Below are positions 16,371 through 25,558 of a stretch of DNA of 64,000 nucleotides, piece after piece. Within the stretch, counting starts at the first letter, position 1; every line of letters begins with the position of its first letter. The notes under the pieces were generated by a model. That model ran no database searches, was not told where the DNA came from, and saw nothing but the letters and a program-made list of their open reading frames with translations. Origin of the DNA: CAWAND01 sp963807065 (lineage in GTDB: Bacteria > Chloroflexota > Anaerolineae > Anaerolineales > E44-bin32). Location of the stretch: NCBI GenBank assembly GCA_963807065.1, contig CAWDZQ010000003.1, forward strand, positions 744,001-808,000. The letters are read 5' to 3'. The translations under genes and the position numbers were made by a program.

Positions 16371-17402
16371 CTATGTGCCGAGCCGCTGCCGTAAAGCTTC
16401 CGTCAGCGGCGGCAGTATCTTGTACAAGTCTTGAACTACCCCGAACCGCGCCAGCTTAAAGATCGGCGCGTCCGGGTCAGTATTGATGGCCACGATGGTC
16501 TTGGCCGTGCGCATCCCCGCCAGGTGTTGGATCGCCCCGGAAATCCCGGCTGCGATGTAGAGATCAGGCGAGACCACCTTGCCCGTCTGGCCCACCTGAT
16601 GGGAGTAGGGTATGTAGCCGGCGTCAACCGCCGCCCGGCTCGCCCCGACCGCTCCGCCCAACACAGCGGCCAGGTCCTGGACCAGCTTGAACCCCTGATG
16701 GGCGCGCCAGATCTCGATATCTTTCTCGTCGGTCATGTCGGACGGGGGCACGAGGGATGGGTTGTTGGAGGTGCCTCGACCACCCGAGACCACGACGGCG
16801 GCATCGCTCAGACTGACCCCGCCTTCACTGGGCTTCAACTCGATGACCCGAGTCGGCGGATCACCGGGATCGACGTCGATGCGTGTTGGCTGGCCGCTTC
16901 CCGAGGCCGCGGGTGCGCCGAACGCCCGGCTTCGCAGCGTGATGAGGAGCGGACGGGCATCAACCGCATGCACCTTTGATATCAATTTGCCGGCATAGAT
17001 CGGGCGTGAGGCGAACAGCTGACCGGCGGTGATCTCAAGCGCGGTCACATCGGAGACCACGCCGGTGTCCAGGTCGACGGCCAACATACCCGCCAGATCC
17101 CGAGTGCGCACCGAATCGGAGAACAGCACAACATCCGCATCGCCCAGCTGGCCGCTCAACGCGCTGGCATAGGCTTCAGGCCGGAAGTCCATCAGGCGCT
17201 CATCTTCGCCGAAGAGCGCCTCGTCGACGCCGCAGGCAAGCGCTTGCGCCGCCAGAGCTTCCACGCCTTGGCCCACTACGATGGCCTTCAGGCTACCGCC
17301 GAACTCATCTTTCAGCGCCAGACCGGCCCCTACGGCCTCCCAGGCCGCCGGCGGCGCCTTGCCCTGGACATGGTCGATGTAGACAACCGTGTTTCCAGCC
17401 AT
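16371..17402 (-). CDS. etfA: Electron transfer flavoprotein alpha subunit
   Basis: The 343-residue product has the ETF alpha N-terminal nucleotide-binding region and the C-terminal FAD-binding domain, with VVSGGRGTS, LGGAVGASRAAVDAGYIPYSHQVGQTGKVVSPDLYIAAGISGAIQHLAGM and INTDPDAPIF, all diagnostic. With EtfB it accepts electrons from acyl-CoA dehydrogenases and passes them towards the quinone pool. Its ATG overlaps the etfB stop by one base (TGATG), and the acyl-CoA dehydrogenase gene lies two genes upstream, so donor and acceptor are co-expressed. Confidence 0.95.
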   Translation of the reverse strand: MAGNTVVYIDHVQGKAPPAAWEAVGAGLALKDEFGGSLKAIVVGQGVEALAAQALACGVDEALFGEDERLMDFRPEAYASALSGQLGDADVVLFSDSVRTRDLAGMLAVDLDTGVVSDVTALEITAGQLFASRPIYAGKLISKVHAVDARPLLITLRSRAFGAPAASGSGQPTRIDVDPGDPPTRVIELKPSEGGVSLSDAAVVVSGGRGTSNNPSLVPPSDMTDEKDIEIWRAHQGFKLVQDLAAVLGGAVGASRAAVDAGYIPYSHQVGQTGKVVSPDLYIAAGISGAIQHLAGMRTAKTIVAINTDPDAPIFKLARFGVVQDLYKILPPLTEALRQRLGT

Positions 17403-18184
17403 CAGAGCACCTTTTCTTCAAGCAGCCGGTCTGCCAGCTTGGCAGCCATCGCATCAGGCGTTTCGCCCTCGATCATTTCGCAACTGGTGGACTCAAGGGC
17501 GATGGCGAAGATCTCCGGCCACGCTACCTTTGCCTTGGGGGCCGAGTCCATACCCAGCGCGCCAATATCCCATGTGGGGATCTCGGCTTTGGATGCTTTG
17601 CGGATGCCCATGAAGGAGGGATAGCGGGGTTCGTTGATTTCCTTGGTCACACTTACCACCGCCGGCAAGCCGGCTTCCACCACTTCCCTGCCCTCCGGAA
17701 GCAGCCGCTCGACGCTGATGGAGCCACCGTCGGGGTCGACCAAGTTGACAGCCGCCACCTGGCTGAGCAGCGGTCTGCCGAGCACTCGGGCCGTTTGGGC
17801 AAAGGTGAGGCCGGATGCGCTGTCGACGCTTGCTTTGCCGAAAAAGATCAGGTCGGGTGGGTCGAGCTTGCGGACTGCGGATGCCAGGACTTGCGCCGTG
17901 GCCAGGGAATCGGCGGCCGCAAGCGCCGGATCCGAGATCAAGATCGCCTCGTCGCATCCCATGGCCAGGGCTTGCTTCAGGGCATCTTTGGCGGACTCGG
18001 GCCCCAAGCTGATGGCCGTCACATGCCCACCATGGGCCTCTTTGGTGCGCAAGGCCTGCTCAACGGCATATTCGTCCCACGGATTGAGCACCAGCGGGGA
18101 ATCGCCCCACGACACCTGGCCCCCTTCGACCGTGACGGTGGCTGCGGTGTCGGGGGTCTGCTTGACGCATACAACGATGTTCAA
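17402..18184 (-). CDS. etfB: Electron transfer flavoprotein beta subunit
   Basis: The 260-residue product begins MNIVVCVKQTPDTAATV and has LNPWDEYAVEQAL, GCDEAILISDPAL and VERLLPEGREVVEAGLPAVVSVTKEINEPRYPSFMGIRKA, the ETF beta signature. The start codon is TTG at 18184, supported by AGGAGG six bases upstream. It forms the heterodimer with EtfA, whose gene follows with a one-base overlap. The 57-base gap before it holds a perfect TTGTGAA-N4-TTCACAA palindrome (18211-18228), placed where a repressor could control the etfBA pair. Confidence 0.95.
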   Translation of the reverse strand: MNIVVCVKQTPDTAATVTVEGGQVSWGDSPLVLNPWDEYAVEQALRTKEAHGGHVTAISLGPESAKDALKQALAMGCDEAILISDPALAAADSLATAQVLASAVRKLDPPDLIFFGKASVDSASGLTFAQTARVLGRPLLSQVAAVNLVDPDGGSISVERLLPEGREVVEAGLPAVVSVTKEINEPRYPSFMGIRKASKAEIPTWDIGALGMDSAPKAKVAWPEIFAIALESTSCEMIEGETPDAMAAKLADRLLEEKVL

Positions 18185-18210
18185 AGCTCGCCTCCTGGGT
18201 ACAGGTCAGC

Positions 18211-18228
18211 TTGTGAAGGATTTCACAA
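18211..18228. promoter_or_regulatory. TTGTGA-N6-TCACAA palindrome, copy A, upstream of etfB
   Basis: TTGTGAAGGATTTCACAA exactly fits the Rex operator consensus TTGTGAA-N4-TTCACAA, and also the CRP core TGTGA-N6-TCACA. Its centre is about 35 bases upstream of the etfB start codon, in the only gap between the acyl-CoA dehydrogenase gene and etfB. Confidence 0.55.
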
Positions 18229-18241
18229 GATGTCGGCCGGC

Positions 18242-19474
18242 TCAGCTGGCAGCAGCCGTCTCGGGCTCCGCCTGCCACACCTCGGGGGCATAAGCTGGGA
18301 GTTCGCATCTCAGGTCAGCATTGGTACGCATGCCCAGGGCATAGCCTGCCTGGATCAAGGTGTGGATTTCGCTCGTGCCTTCGTAAATCACGGCGCCCTT
18401 CGAATTGCGCAGGTAACGCTCCACGTCAAACTCGGCACTGTAGCCATAGGCGCCGTGGACCTGGACTGCCTCGGCCGCCGCCTCGAATGAGGCGTCGGTG
18501 GCGTACCATTTGGCCAACGACGTCTCTCGCGTATTGCGCGCCCCCTTGTTCTTCATCCAACCGGCACGCAGGTACAGCAGGCGCGCCGCCTCGTAGTCCT
18601 GCACCATCCGGGCAATCTTCTGCTGCACGAGCTGGTGGCGGGAGATGGCCTTGCCAAAAGTCGTGCGTTCGTTGGCGTACTTGACGCTGGCCTCCAGACA
18701 GGCCCGGATCAGCCCCGTGGCCCCGGCTGCCACCGTGTAGCGGCCATTGTCGAGGCAAGACATGGCAATCTTGAAGCCCTCTCCCTCTTCGCCCAGGCGG
18801 TTGGCCACCGGGATGCGTACGTCTTGGCAGTTGACCCAACCGGTCGACCCGGCGCGCACACCCATCTTGTCGTGGATGTCGCCCGAGGTCACGCCGTCCC
18901 GGTCCGCCTCGACCACGAACGCCGTCATGCCCTCGTGCGGATCGTCGGCTCCTGGGTCGGTGACCGCCACCCACAGGAAATGGTCTGCCTTGGTGGCCAG
19001 GGAGATCCACATCTTCTCGCCGTTGATAACATACTCTTCACCGTCGCGTTTGGCGGTCGAGTGCATGCCCGCTACGTCAGAACCCGCCCCTGGCTCGGTC
19101 AGCCCGAAGGCGGCGATCTTCTCCCCCTTGGCTTGGGGGACAAGGAAACGCTGCTTCTGATCTTCCGTACCCCATTGAAGCAGCGCCATGCTGTTGAGCC
19201 CCATGTGGACCGACATCACCACCCTGAGGGTCGTGTCGACGGCCTCCAATTCTTCGCAAGCCAGGCCGAGCGAGATGTAGTCCATCCCCTGGCCGCCATA
19301 TCGGACAGGAATGCAGATTCCGAGAATGCCCAGCTCACCCATGCGCGGCAGGACTTGCGGGTCCATGGCGTGCTTAATGTCCCACTCTTTGATGGTCGGC
19401 CGGACTTCTTTCTGGGCGAAGTCGTGAACCATTTTGCGGACCATTTCGTGTTCTTCGGTGAGCGCAAAATCCAT
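18242..19474 (-). CDS. Acyl-CoA dehydrogenase
   Basis: The 410-residue flavoprotein has the two family signatures, FGLTEPGAGSDVAGM (FAD/substrate region) and QVHGAYGYSAEFDVERYLRNSKGAVIYEGTSEI, in which the glutamate of YEGTSE is the expected catalytic base. It introduces the alpha,beta double bond into an acyl-CoA and hands electrons to ETF, whose genes follow directly. Chain length or branched-chain specificity cannot be told. The ATG at 19474 has AGGAGGAG just upstream and a good promoter 27 bases away. Confidence 0.93.
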   Translation of the reverse strand: MDFALTEEHEMVRKMVHDFAQKEVRPTIKEWDIKHAMDPQVLPRMGELGILGICIPVRYGGQGMDYISLGLACEELEAVDTTLRVVMSVHMGLNSMALLQWGTEDQKQRFLVPQAKGEKIAAFGLTEPGAGSDVAGMHSTAKRDGEEYVINGEKMWISLATKADHFLWVAVTDPGADDPHEGMTAFVVEADRDGVTSGDIHDKMGVRAGSTGWVNCQDVRIPVANRLGEEGEGFKIAMSCLDNGRYTVAAGATGLIRACLEASVKYANERTTFGKAISRHQLVQQKIARMVQDYEAARLLYLRAGWMKNKGARNTRETSLAKWYATDASFEAAAEAVQVHGAYGYSAEFDVERYLRNSKGAVIYEGTSEIHTLIQAGYALGMRTNADLRCELPAYAPEVWQAEPETAAAS

Positions 19475-19500
19475 AGTCTCCTCCTGTGACGACCGGCACC

Positions 19501-19530
19501 ATTATAACCCGGCGCCCCTTTCCATCCCAA
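19501..19530 (-). promoter_or_regulatory. Promoter of the acyl-CoA dehydrogenase-etfBA operon
   Basis: On the minus strand, TTGGGA (19530-19525), 18 bases, then a perfect TATAAT (19506-19501). The leader would be about 20 nt, enough for the AGGAGGAG site. Confidence 0.6.
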
Positions 19531-19572
19531 CCGGGCCGGTGCTCCGAGCCCCCTCCCGCCGGTGAAGCTATA

Positions 19573-21030
19573 ATGCCTGCCATGTTCAAGCAGCGTCTCG
19601 ATTGGTTTCGTCGGCTAAGCCGTCTCAGGGAACGGGGCCTCATGCTGGCTCTGGTCTTTTTCGGCCTGATGGCTGCCTCACCCACCCCGGTGACCCGCAT
19701 GGTCGCCGTTGAGCTCAGGAATGTGCGTGGCGCCCAGCTCACCGGCCGCCCTTCTGCCGTTCTGCAGGCGCTGGCGCCGATCCTGGCTCTTGAGCCGGCC
19801 GACCCACGCCTCCGGCTGGCGGCGGCCGACGCCGCCCTCAGCCTCGGAGAGCCCGGGGTCGCCCTTGATCACCTGCAATCGGCGGGACTCGACGGTCACC
19901 GCTGGGTTTCCGCCGGCTGCGAGCTGGCCCGGGCCCAGGCGGCGTCTGGGGCCAACGTTTCGCGGGAGGACTTGGTGGCCCGCCTGGGCCAATTCTGTCC
20001 CCAAGATGACCCCGCATGGTCATCACTGGTCGCCCAGGCCCTGGCGTCCGCCGACGGACAGGCTGCCATCCAGGTGGCCACGGGCTGGGCACTGGTTGCC
20101 CCCGGCAATCCCCAGGCGCACTTCGAGCTCGGCCTGAGCCTGGCGCTGCTCAACCCACCGAGTGCGCTGGCACCCCTTCGGACTGCCCAGGCGCTCTCGC
20201 TGCAGCGTATTCCGCTGGCCAACTCCCTCGCCCAAGCGATCGAGGACGCCCTCCCGAGCGCCGACCACGCGTACGAGCTGGCCCAGGTCGGGCAGACCCT
20301 GGCGCGAGCCGGCCGCTGGAATCTGGCGGTCATGGCCTTTGACCAGGCGGTGGAGATTTCTCCCGAGTATGTCGAAGCCAGGGCCTATCTCGGCCTGGCC
20401 ATCGATCGAACCGGCGGCGACGGGGAACAGGAGTTGCGAAGCGCCAGCCTGGCGGCGCCCTCCGCCAGCCTGCCGCATGTCTTCCTGGCACAACACTGGG
20501 TGCAGCGGGGCGAATTCCAGGAGGCGGCCCAAGAGCTGCGCACGGCTCAGGCCCTCGAGCCGGACAGCCCGGCGATCGCAGCCCAATTGGGCGGGGTTTT
20601 GGCCGGGCTGGGCGACCTTCAGTCCGCCCTGGCCGCCTATCAACGAGCAGTGGAGCTGGCCCCATCTTCAGCCGAATTCCAAGACCTTCTGGCGGCATTT
20701 AGCATTGACCACCAAATCGACGTCGCCGGCTTGGGGCTGCCAGCCGCCAGGCGGGCCCTAGTGCTGGACCCGACCTCGCCCAGCCATTTCGACCACCTCG
20801 GTTTCGGCTACTACTTGCGAGGCAACCCCGAAATGGCTGAGCACCTGCTGGGTCTTGGCTTGCGCGCCGATCCCGTCAATCCCGCCTTGAACTATCATCT
20901 GGGGCTGGCTCGACTGGCCGTGCAGAAGACTGATTTGGCGGTGGCCTCTCTCAAGCAGGCCGCCGCCCTCGACCCGGGTGGCATGTACGCTATGCTGGCC
21001 ACCCGAACGTTGTCCCGGCTGCAGCCCTGA
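19573..21030 (+). CDS. Tetratricopeptide-repeat protein with N-terminal membrane anchor
   Basis: The 485-residue product has one hydrophobic segment near the N-terminus (LMLALVFFGLMAASP) followed by helical repeats of the TPR type, for example DPRLRLAAADAALSLGEPGVALDHL, AAQLGGVLAGLGDLQSALAAYQRAVELAPSSAEF and NYHLGLARLAVQKTDLAVASLKQAAALDP. It is probably anchored in the membrane with its repeats as a protein-binding scaffold; the partner is unknown. I chose ATG 19573 with GGTGA seven bases upstream. However, a TATAAT overlaps this ATG (19569-19574), so a leaderless start at ATG 19582 is possible. Confidence 0.75.
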   Translation: MPAMFKQRLDWFRRLSRLRERGLMLALVFFGLMAASPTPVTRMVAVELRNVRGAQLTGRPSAVLQALAPILALEPADPRLRLAAADAALSLGEPGVALDHLQSAGLDGHRWVSAGCELARAQAASGANVSREDLVARLGQFCPQDDPAWSSLVAQALASADGQAAIQVATGWALVAPGNPQAHFELGLSLALLNPPSALAPLRTAQALSLQRIPLANSLAQAIEDALPSADHAYELAQVGQTLARAGRWNLAVMAFDQAVEISPEYVEARAYLGLAIDRTGGDGEQELRSASLAAPSASLPHVFLAQHWVQRGEFQEAAQELRTAQALEPDSPAIAAQLGGVLAGLGDLQSALAAYQRAVELAPSSAEFQDLLAAFSIDHQIDVAGLGLPAARRALVLDPTSPSHFDHLGFGYYLRGNPEMAEHLLGLGLRADPVNPALNYHLGLARLAVQKTDLAVASLKQAAALDPGGMYAMLATRTLSRLQP

Positions 21031-21086
21031 GCCGCGTACGCTTGGACCGGCTGGCGTGTCAGGCTAGCTTTGGAGGCCCACCGATC

Positions 21087-21744
21087 ATGGAACTCTCCAG
21101 GGCGGTCCGCTCATGGCGTTTCGCCATATGCCTCTGCCTGGCGGCATGGGCTCTGACCGCGTGCCAGTCCGGCCCGACCCAGGCTCAGCCCGGTGCGGTT
21201 CTCTTTCAGGACGATTTCTCTCGCACACTCAGCGGCTGGGATCGGCACAGTGAGGCGGCCTACGCAGTCGGCTATCAGGATGGCGCCTACCACATGCGCA
21301 TTGATTCACCCGAACGCGGACGCGGTGAGTGACCCTGGCTTGGATTTCAAAGATGTACGGGTGCAGGTCGAAGCCACCAGGGTGGATGGTCCGAGCAACA
21401 ATCTCTTTGGGCTCGTCTGTCGCTACCAAGATCCGGGCGACTTCTACTTTTTCGCGGTTTCAAGTGACGGCTATGCCGGGATCGGGATCAGCAAGGGGGG
21501 CCACCGCCACCTGCTAAGCCACGAGACCCTTCTGCCTTCATCCAAAATCCTCACCGGAAGCGCAACCAATGTGCTGCGCGCAGATTGCATCGGCTACGAG
21601 CTGAACCTGTACGTCAATGGCAACCTGGTCAGCCAGGCTCAGGCTGCAGAATGGACGGAAGGTGGTGTGGGCCTGATGGTCGGAAGCTACGAGCAGGCAG
21701 GCGTAGAGATCGCGTTCGACAACCTTTCGGTGACTCAGCCCTGA
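21087..21744 (+). pseudogene. Lipoprotein with a concanavalin/LamG-like domain, split by a one-base frameshift
   Basis: The first frame (from ATG 21087, GGAGG 10 bases upstream) encodes a lipoprotein signal, LCLAAWALTAC, then VLFQDDFSRTLSGWDRHSEAAYAVGYQDGAYHMRIDSP. The rest, beginning NADAVSDPGLDFKDVRVQVEATR and ending IAFDNLSVTQP, lies in the next frame. Removing one C from CCC at 21309-21311 joins them into a 218-residue protein. This type of domain (DFS...GW...FDNL) is common in surface proteins and may bind carbohydrate. Either the gene is broken or the assembly has one base too many. Confidence 0.7.
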
Positions 21745-22110
21745 TCCGCGTGGCGCCGAACGCGACGGGGCATTTCCCCGGCGGCCCACAGTCCGCCGAA
21801 ACAAGCCGCAATCGGGAGGCCAAAGCTGTCGTTTCAACCCGGGCGGATGAGCGGATCTCGGACGGCAGCTTCCAGCCTCCGGAAGCAGCCTCCCCAACTG
21901 GAGCGAACGTGACCATCGGGTCACCGCCAAGAGCCTCGCTCACGGGTGGAACCGAAACTGCAGCTCTGGCATCGACAGGATCACCCCGCATCGCCCACTC
22001 AACCGTGGCGTCCGACCGACCATCGGACCTTGCACTAGGCAAGAGGATCGGTGGCTATACGAACAATGACCGGGCATGGCAGGTGGCGAGTATGATACAA
22101 TCGGCCCCTG
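21745..22110. other. Gap without a recognisable gene
   Basis: About 365 bases between the broken lipoprotein gene and the broken HxlR-type gene. A small GGGG/CCCC hairpin sits at 21766-21780. A TACAAT -10-like box (22096-22101) lies just before the ATG at 22111. I see no convincing product on either strand. Confidence 0.4.
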
Positions 22111-22417
22111 ATGAGCCGCCACGCAGAGCTGGCAATCGACGAATGCCCTGTTGCTCGAACCTCGGCGTTGACCGCCCAGAATATGGGTCATGGTGATCAT
22201 CCGAGATTTGGCGGACTGCCCCTGCCGGTTTTCCGATCTCCAGACACTCTTCCGGGTCAACCCAGGCACGCTCTCCGAACGGCTGTCACGCCTGCAGGCG
22301 CCAGGCGTGGTCGTGCACTCGGCCGAAATCGGGTCCTCCTGCCAGATGACTCTTGCGCCCACCGAGAAGGGGCGCGCCTTGCTGCCGGTCTTGGAAACGA
22401 TGCGAAACTTCTGGTAA
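22111..22417 (+). pseudogene. HxlR-family winged-helix regulator, split by a one-base frameshift
   Basis: The frame from ATG 22111 gives MSRHAELAIDECPVARTSALTA, the cysteine-containing N-terminus of HxlR regulators. The next frame continues RIWVMVIIRDLADCPCRFSDLQ, then GTLSERLSRLQAPGVV and LAPTEKGRALLPVLETM. Dropping one C from CCC at 22175-22177 fuses them into about 101 residues with the correct spacing between CPVART and the tryptophan. HxlR proteins are small redox- or aldehyde-responsive DNA-binding dimers. As it stands the gene cannot make the full protein; a sequencing error is as likely as decay. Confidence 0.65.
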
Positions 22418-22457
22418 ATCTGGCTGGGACCGACGCTCAACCCACAGGACAGCACCA

Positions 22458-22907
22458 ATGGTGACCAAAGCCACACTTGAATTGGACCTCAAGCAAGCCA
22501 TGCGGCAGAGCGCACGCCTGCGTACCAGCACGCTGCGCATGGCGTTGGCGGCGATTAAGCTGGCGGAAGTTGACAAGATGCGTCCGCTAAGTGAAGACGA
22601 AGTCACAGCGGTCCTCCAACGCGAAGCCAAGTCTCGGCGGGAAACGATCGAGGACGCGCAGAGGGCAAAACGCCCAGACCTCATTCAGGGGGCGGAGGCC
22701 GAGCTCGAGATTTTAGGCGCCTATCTCCCCGCCCCTGTATCCGAGGCCGAACTCGAGTCCCTGATCCGCTTGGCCATCCAGGAGACCGGTGCAAGCGGTC
22801 CTCAGGACATGGGTCGGGTGATAGGCGCCGTGATCGGCAAGGTCGGGCCACGGGCCGAAGGCAAGCGCGTGAGCCAGATGGCACGTCGATTGCTCGAAGG
22901 GGCCTGA
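22458..22907 (+). CDS. yqeY: GatB/YqeY domain-containing protein
   Basis: The 149-residue product starts MVTKATLELDLKQAMRQSARLRTSTLRMALAAIKLAEVDK and ends with the helical GatB/YqeY tail, QDMGRVIGAVIGKVGPRAEGKRVSQMARRLL. The fold is the tRNA-binding tail of the GatB amidotransferase subunit as a stand-alone protein; its role in the cell is not established. The ATG at 22458 has AGGA about 8 bases upstream. It begins a run of tightly packed genes (yqeY-pgpH-ybeY-dgkA) and is separated from pgpH by only 9 bases. Confidence 0.92.
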   Translation: MVTKATLELDLKQAMRQSARLRTSTLRMALAAIKLAEVDKMRPLSEDEVTAVLQREAKSRRETIEDAQRAKRPDLIQGAEAELEILGAYLPAPVSEAELESLIRLAIQETGASGPQDMGRVIGAVIGKVGPRAEGKRVSQMARRLLEGA

Positions 22908-22916
22908 GGGGCACTC

Positions 22917-25109
22917 ATGGATCAGGGCCCCGACTTCAAGCCTTCCCCTATTCAAAAGATTCGGAACGCCTGGCACAACATCGAACTCTGGATCATCTTC
23001 CTGGCGGGCCTGATTGGGATGACAGCAGCCGTGTCGATCCCCATTGCTCAGCGTCAGTCCACCTTCGGCTTGGGCGCCGGTGACGTGGCCCCCCAAGACA
23101 TCCTCGCCCCATACGCCCTGTCCTTCAAGAGCGACGTCCTCACCCAGCAAGCCAAGCAAGCCGCCGCCAACAGCGTAACTCCTGTCTATGATCCTCCGGA
23201 CAGCCAGGTGGCCCGCCGTCAACTGGACGATCTCAGGTCAACCCTCGACTTCATCGACGCCACCCGTGCGGATGAACACGCCACGCAGGTTCAAAAGCTG
23301 GTGGACCTGGCCTCGCTGGCGGGAATCCAAATTCAAGGGGACACGGCCCAGGCCGTCCTCGATCTGCCCGAGGCGCGTTGGAAGGCGGTCAAGAGCGAGG
23401 CCGTCGCCGTGCTCGAGCAAGTCATGCGAACGGAGATCCGGCCCGAGCGAGTCGATCAAGTTCGACGTACGGTGCCCGCGCTGGTCAGCATCACAATGCC
23501 CCAGGATCAGGCCGACCTTGTCGTGCGGCTCGTCTCTGCCTTCGTCGCCCCCAATGCCAGCCTGAACGACCAGGTGACACAGACCGCCCGCGACCAGGCT
23601 GCTCAAGCGATCGACCCGGTCATCAAGACTTACGCTTCTGGTGAAACGATCGTCAGCCGGGGCCAGATTGTCACGCCGCTTCAGCTTGAAGCTCTCCAGG
23701 CTTACGATTTGCTCACCCCGCCAGAGCCATGGAAGGAAGTTGCCATACGCGGCCTGTTGGTCGCTGTGCTTGGGATCAGTCTGGTTATGTATGGCTTCCG
23801 AACCCACCCAGACCAGATCCGCAGCGTTCGTTTGGCCTCAACCATGACGGTCCTGCTGGTGGTGTTCACCCTCGGCCTCCAGGTGATGGTTCCCGGGAGG
23901 ACAGTGATGCCGTACCTCTTCCCGGCGGCCACGTTGCCTATGCTGCTGGCCGTTCTATTCAGCCCCGGCATGGGAATTATGGGGGCGATCGTGGGTGGAG
24001 CCTTAGCCGGTTTCTTAGGGGCGCGTGGTATGGAGCTCGGTCTTTACGTGGCTCTTAGCGGAATCATGGGGAGCCTGATGATTGGCCAAGCCGAACGGCT
24101 GAGCACGTTCTTCTGGTCCGGCCTGAGTGCTGCACTGGCTGCGGTGGCGATCGTCGTCATCTTCCGATTTCCCGATCCCGCCACCGATATGGTCGGCAAG
24201 GCCAGTTTGTTGGGCGCCGGCCTGCTGAACGGTTTTCTTTCGGCCAGCCTGGCTTTTGGGCTCCTGCTCCTCGTCGGGAGCGTGCTCGGTATCACCACCA
24301 ATCTCCAGCTCATCGAGCTCTCCCGGCCGGACCATCCCCTGCTCCAGTTCATCTTGCGCAACGCTCCGGGAACCTATCAGCACAGCCTCCAGGTCGCCAA
24401 CCTGGCGGAACAAGCGGCTCGGGCGATCGGCGCCAACACCCTCCTGACCAGGGTCGGTGCTCTCTATCACGACGCAGGCAAAGCCCTGAGACCGCAGTTC
24501 TTCATCGAGAATCAGGTCGCCGGGCAGAACATCCACCAGCAGCTCGACCCGGCCACCAGCGCCGGCATTATCCTGGCCCACGTGAAAGATGGGCTCGATC
24601 TCGCTAAGAAGTACCGCCTTCCGGCCCAGATTCAGGCCTTCATCCCCGAGCATCACGGGCGGTTGGAAGCCAGCTTCCAATATCAAGCGGCGGTTGAGGC
24701 AGCCGGCGGGGACGCCACCAAGGTCGACCGGAAGGCGTTTGCCTATGCCGGTCCCCGGCCCCACTCAAGGGAAACTGCCTTGTTGATGCTGGCGGACGGT
24801 GTGGAGGCCAAAGCGCGAGCCGAGTCTCCGAAGGATGACGGCCAGATCGAAGAACTCGTCAACTGGGTCATCCAAAATCGGCTGTCAAACGGTCAGCTGG
24901 ATCAGACCAACCTGACACTCAAGGACCTGGACACCATTCGCCGCTCATTCGTCAGCACCCTGAGGGGCATCTATCATCCACGTATCCGCTATCCTGAGCA
25001 AGACGCCCCATCGGACGAAGACCATTCTCCGACCGATGAGACCCACGATGCCGAGGATGCACCCCAACCCCCAGCCAGCCCGGCCTCCCCCCAGCCGGAC
25101 TCGGCATGA
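22917..25109 (+). CDS. pgpH: 7TM-HD family phosphohydrolase (PgpH/YqfF type)
   Basis: The 730-residue product has one N-terminal membrane segment, an extracytoplasmic 7TMR-HDED domain (about residues 60-265), roughly seven membrane helices (about 280-470), and a cytoplasmic HD domain with TYQHSLQVANLAEQAARA, GALYHDAGK and EHHGRLEASF carrying the metal-binding His/Asp residues. Members studied in Firmicutes hydrolyse the messenger c-di-AMP, so that activity is inferred. The C-terminus is a Pro/Asp-rich tail. The stop overlaps the ybeY start in an ATGA, reproducing the pgpH-ybeY-dgkA order of many bacteria. Confidence 0.93.
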   Translation: MDQGPDFKPSPIQKIRNAWHNIELWIIFLAGLIGMTAAVSIPIAQRQSTFGLGAGDVAPQDILAPYALSFKSDVLTQQAKQAAANSVTPVYDPPDSQVARRQLDDLRSTLDFIDATRADEHATQVQKLVDLASLAGIQIQGDTAQAVLDLPEARWKAVKSEAVAVLEQVMRTEIRPERVDQVRRTVPALVSITMPQDQADLVVRLVSAFVAPNASLNDQVTQTARDQAAQAIDPVIKTYASGETIVSRGQIVTPLQLEALQAYDLLTPPEPWKEVAIRGLLVAVLGISLVMYGFRTHPDQIRSVRLASTMTVLLVVFTLGLQVMVPGRTVMPYLFPAATLPMLLAVLFSPGMGIMGAIVGGALAGFLGARGMELGLYVALSGIMGSLMIGQAERLSTFFWSGLSAALAAVAIVVIFRFPDPATDMVGKASLLGAGLLNGFLSASLAFGLLLLVGSVLGITTNLQLIELSRPDHPLLQFILRNAPGTYQHSLQVANLAEQAARAIGANTLLTRVGALYHDAGKALRPQFFIENQVAGQNIHQQLDPATSAGIILAHVKDGLDLAKKYRLPAQIQAFIPEHHGRLEASFQYQAAVEAAGGDATKVDRKAFAYAGPRPHSRETALLMLADGVEAKARAESPKDDGQIEELVNWVIQNRLSNGQLDQTNLTLKDLDTIRRSFVSTLRGIYHPRIRYPEQDAPSDEDHSPTDETHDAEDAPQPPASPASPQPDSA

Positions 25110-25558
25110 ACCACATCGTCCACGTCGTTGCCGAAGATGCCGCCCCGGATTCCGAAGACACCGTGCGGGCTGCCGGCCTGGCCACGCTGGCATTCGAAGA
25201 CGCCCCTCAAGGCTCGCTGACGGTCGTTCTGGCCGACGCAGAGAGCCTGCGAAGACTCAACCAAAAGTTCCGTCAGATCGATTCGGTGACCGACGTCCTG
25301 GCTTTCCCGGACGGATCCAGCGATCTTGAAGACGGCGGCCAGTACTTCGGAGATGTCGTGATTGCTCTGCCAGTGGCCAGCCAGCAGGCGAAGCAAGCCA
25401 GGCACGAGCTGGACGCCGAATTGGCCTTGCTCACCGTCCATGGCGTCTTGCATCTGCTTGGGCATGACCACGGGACAGACACGGAGAAGGAAAACATGTG
25501 GTCCCGACAGGCCACCATCCTGCGTCAACTGGCGGTCAAGGTGAAGCTGCCTTCATGA
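25106..25558 (+). CDS. ybeY: Endoribonuclease YbeY (rRNA maturation)
   Basis: The 150-residue product shows DAESLRRLNQKFRQIDSVTDVLAFP, GDVVIALP and the zinc motif HGVLHLLGHDHGTD (H-x3-H-x5-H), all diagnostic of YbeY/UPF0054. It is a zinc endoribonuclease involved in 16S rRNA 3'-end processing and ribosome quality control. The ATG overlaps the pgpH stop, and its own stop overlaps the dgkA start (ATGA both times), indicating translational coupling. Confidence 0.95.
   Translation: MNHIVHVVAEDAAPDSEDTVRAAGLATLAFEDAPQGSLTVVLADAESLRRLNQKFRQIDSVTDVLAFPDGSSDLEDGGQYFGDVVIALPVASQQAKQARHELDAELALLTVHGVLHLLGHDHGTDTEKENMWSRQATILRQLAVKVKLPS

Noticed and set aside
21585..22196. 203-codon plus-strand frame over the end of the lipoprotein gene and the following gap
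   Set aside because: Overlaps the LamG-like domain in the wrong frame and has no recognisable motif.
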